From Desulfocapsaceae bacterium (GTDB taxonomy: Bacteria; Desulfobacterota; Desulfobulbia; Desulfobulbales; Desulfocapsaceae), in contig JAOZLO010000113.1 of NCBI GenBank assembly GCA_029934775.1, positions 1 through 7,946 of the forward strand: 7,946 nt of DNA, written 5' to 3'. This document shows positions 6,335 to 7,946 of the stretch, piece after piece. Made by a program: the position numbers and the translations under genes. The number at the start of each line of letters is the position of its first letter. The first letter of the stretch is position 1. A model generated the notes under the pieces. It was not told the DNA's origin and did no database searches. It saw only the letters and a list, made by a program, of their open reading frames with translations.

Positions 6335-6359
6335 ATTCATTTCTGTTTAGAGAGGGAAA

Positions 6360-6650
6360 ATGCAATTACTGAATGTTGGTTTTGGAAATACCGTCATGGT
6401 GAACAGGATTATTGCTGTTATAAATACAGGATCATCTCCTGCACGCAAGTTGAAAGAAGCAGCCAAAAATGGCGGTAAGCTTGTTGATGTCACTGAAGGG
6501 AGGAGAACCAGGTCGATGCTGGTTATGGATTCAAGTCATGTCGTCTTATCTTCTGTTCAGGCGGATACAATAAATCAACGGATGCTCGCATTGCAACCGG
6601 GATATCACCTGAAGGAATGTGCTGGTCGAAACCCATTACCGGACTTGTAA
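6360..6650 (+). CDS. remA: RemA-family DNA-binding regulator (DUF370)
   Basis: Small protein of the RemA/DUF370 family. B. subtilis RemA is a DNA-binding regulator of biofilm-matrix and osmoprotection genes; the role in Gram-negative bacteria is largely unknown. It has 96 residues. It matches the family along residues 3-76: LNVGFGN, then VNRIIAVI, LVDVTEGRRTR and SMLVMDSSHVVLSSVQ. The three arginines reported to be needed for DNA binding in B. subtilis RemA (R18, R50, R51) align with R16, R48 and R49 here. The last 20 residues do not resemble the Bacillus protein. A GAGAGGG lies three bases before the ATG, much like the site before skp. It starts 25 bases after yicC and ends two bases before gmk. 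The yicC-remA-gmk order is also common in Firmicutes. Confidence 0.93.
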   Translation: MQLLNVGFGNTVMVNRIIAVINTGSSPARKLKEAAKNGGKLVDVTEGRRTRSMLVMDSSHVVLSSVQADTINQRMLALQPGYHLKECAGRNPLPDL

Positions 6651-6652
6651 TT

Positions 6653-7264
6653 ATGATAGAAGGGCGGTTGTTCGTTATTTCAGCACCTTCCGGAGCGGGG
6701 AAAACTACCCTGCTTAAACGGGTAATGGAACGGGTGTCTGGGCTCTCTTTTTCTGTCTCTCATACAACCCGGGAGCCTAGAGACGGAGAGGAGGAAGGTG
6801 TTGATTATCACTTCATTTCTCAGACCGTTTTTCTTGATATGATAGAAAAAGGGCTTTTTCTCGAATATGCTGAAGTTCATGGCAATCTCTATGGAACCAG
6901 TCACCAGTCTGTTTTAGAACAGCTCAAAAAAGGCATTGATATAGTTCTCGATATTGATGTGCAAGGGGCATCCATTGTTCGTGGGTCTGATGCCCTGACC
7001 GGAGCACATATTTTTATTGCTCCCCCCAGCCTTGCTGAACTTGAAAGACGATTGAGGGGAAGAGATACTGAAAGTGAGAAACATGTAAGAGTCCGGTTGG
7101 AAAATGCAGTGATTGAAATGCAGGATGCCTGCAAGTACGATTACCTTATTGTCAATGATCAGCTGGACCAAACGGTTGATCTGTTTACAGCTATTATCTG
7201 GGCAGAAAGGGCGCGTTCACATAGGTTTCCATCTGGAAAACCTATTACGGGGATTGTGAAATAA
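6653..7264 (+). CDS. gmk: Guanylate kinase
   Basis: Cytoplasmic enzyme that phosphorylates GMP to GDP with ATP, an essential step in GTP and (p)ppGpp supply. The start at 6653 gives 203 residues, the normal length. The frame is also open to an ATG at 6617, inside remA, but that adds 12 atypical residues. The P-loop is APSGAGKTT (11-19). GMP-binding residues lie in SHTTREPRDGE (36-46) and in the EYAEVHGNLYGTS segment (71-83). DIDVQGA (100-106) and the lid-region arginines in LERRLRGRDTE (130-140) are also present. Only a weak GGAC precedes the ATG and the gap from remA is two bases, so translation is probably coupled. Its TAA overlaps the rlmB ATG by one base. rpoZ, a frequent neighbour of gmk in other bacteria, does not follow it here. 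Confidence 0.97.
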   Translation: MIEGRLFVISAPSGAGKTTLLKRVMERVSGLSFSVSHTTREPRDGEEEGVDYHFISQTVFLDMIEKGLFLEYAEVHGNLYGTSHQSVLEQLKKGIDIVLDIDVQGASIVRGSDALTGAHIFIAPPSLAELERRLRGRDTESEKHVRVRLENAVIEMQDACKYDYLIVNDQLDQTVDLFTAIIWAERARSHRFPSGKPITGIVK

Positions 7265-7946
7265 TGGGAAAGCAGGTAAAGGATAAGCGGACGGCTGGTG
7301 AAAAAAAAGTTCGTATGAGCGAAGACCTGTTATGGGGGACTCACCCTGTTTTTGAGGCTTTACAAGAAGAGGCAGGGCGGTTTACCGAGATTATTCTGCA
7401 AAAGGAGAGAAGAGGGACAAAAATAGAGGAAATTATCAGTATGGCTCGCAGCCGGAAAGTAAAAATTTCTTTTGTAGATTCTATTCGTCTGGTTGGGGAG
7501 GGTGCATCCCGGGTGCGGCACCAGGGAATAGTGGCCAGAATCAGCGAAGCAGTTTTAATCTCCCTGGAAGATCTGATAAAAAAGGTTACAGAACTGAAAA
7601 AAAAAGGGCTAACACCCCGGTTGATGGTTTGTGACTCACTCCAGGATCCGCATAACCTGGGTGCTGTAATTCGCTCAGCTCTTGCATCAGGTGCAGACGG
7701 TGTTGTTATTACCCGTGAGCGCTCTGCATCAATTGGTGGAACTGTAGCCAAGGCTTCTGCCGGCGCTGTTTCACATATAGATATCTGCCAGGTTACAAAT
7801 CTGACTACTGCTCTTAAGATGCTTAAAGAGGCTGGATTCTGGGTTTTTGGCGCGGTCAAGGATGGGGAAGTTCAATCTTTGTACGAGGTCGATCTTTCTG
7901 TCCCTGCCTGCCTGGTTGTTGGAAGTGAGGGAAAGGGGATTCGCCC
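7264..7946 (+). CDS. rlmB: 23S rRNA 2'-O-methyltransferase, RlmB/TrmH (SpoU) family (3' end missing)
   Basis: SPOUT-class methyltransferase. By similarity to RlmB it would methylate the ribose of a 23S rRNA guanosine (Gm2251 in E. coli) using S-adenosylmethionine. The window holds 227 codons and ends inside motif 3. The N-terminal substrate-binding domain contains LLWGTHPVFEAL (22-33) and ends at RHQGIVARI (85-93). The catalytic domain shows motif 1, DPHNLGAVIRSA (128-139), with N131 and R137, and the motif 2 start VVGSEGKGIR (218-227). About 20-40 residues should follow beyond the window. The first 20 residues are a basic extension. The ATG overlaps the gmk stop (TAATG), the sign of a coupled operon. 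Another SpoU-family RNA substrate remains possible. Confidence 0.92.
   Translation, partial: MGKQVKDKRTAGEKKVRMSEDLLWGTHPVFEALQEEAGRFTEIILQKERRGTKIEEIISMARSRKVKISFVDSIRLVGEGASRVRHQGIVARISEAVLISLEDLIKKVTELKKKGLTPRLMVCDSLQDPHNLGAVIRSALASGADGVVITRERSASIGGTVAKASAGAVSHIDICQVTNLTTALKMLKEAGFWVFGAVKDGEVQSLYEVDLSVPACLVVGSEGKGIR

Noticed and set aside
7341..7859. Long minus-strand open frame of 172 codons
   Set aside because: It lies wholly antisense to rlmB, whose catalytic motifs are clear. Its translation is Ser/Arg/Pro-rich without domain features, as expected for a shadow frame.
1..7946. tRNA, rRNA, CRISPR array, insertion sequence or attachment site
   Set aside because: No tRNA-like cloverleaf, regular repeat-spacer pattern, transposase or integrase, or long terminal repeat was seen on either strand.

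Overview
This 7.9-kb window looks like ordinary chromosome from a Gram-negative, moderately AT-rich bacterium. The likeliest source is a Desulfobulbales-like member of the Desulfobacterota (the former sulfate-reducing Deltaproteobacteria). This placement is inferred from the mix of genes. Outer-membrane genes (pal, ompH/skp) sit beside a yicC-remA-gmk cluster and a PerR-type regulator, and the protein sequences read as deltaproteobacterial. I see no insertion sequence, phage, CRISPR array, rRNA or tRNA.

Layout: (1) Bases 1-80 may hold the tail of an upstream gene. tyrS (TyrRS of the KMSKS class) follows on the + strand. (2) A leftward block runs from about 3716 down to 1401. It holds a small unrecognised protein, then a translationally coupled radical SAM protein of unknown function, then a PerR-type Fur-family repressor with its own promoter. 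tyrS and perR converge on a short hairpin that may serve as a shared terminator. (3) A 335-bp divergent intergenic region precedes the + strand envelope pair pal and ompH/skp, which ends at a strong intrinsic terminator (5198-5231). (4) A long leader of about 160 nt, rich in predicted helices, precedes the tightly packed operon yicC - remA - gmk - rlmB. rlmB runs off the window.

How the genes fit together: pal and ompH supply outer-membrane anchoring and periplasmic chaperoning. yicC, remA, gmk and rlmB combine RNA turnover, a DNA-binding regulator, GMP phosphorylation and rRNA methylation, and are probably made from one transcript. The leftward block pairs a predicted peroxide sensor with a radical SAM enzyme that has an unusual extra cysteine cluster.

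The most interesting leads are the structured yicC leader, whose outer helix would cover one possible ribosome-binding site, and the coupled small-protein/radical SAM pair. Neither matches a system I can name. Both are inferences from sequence alone.
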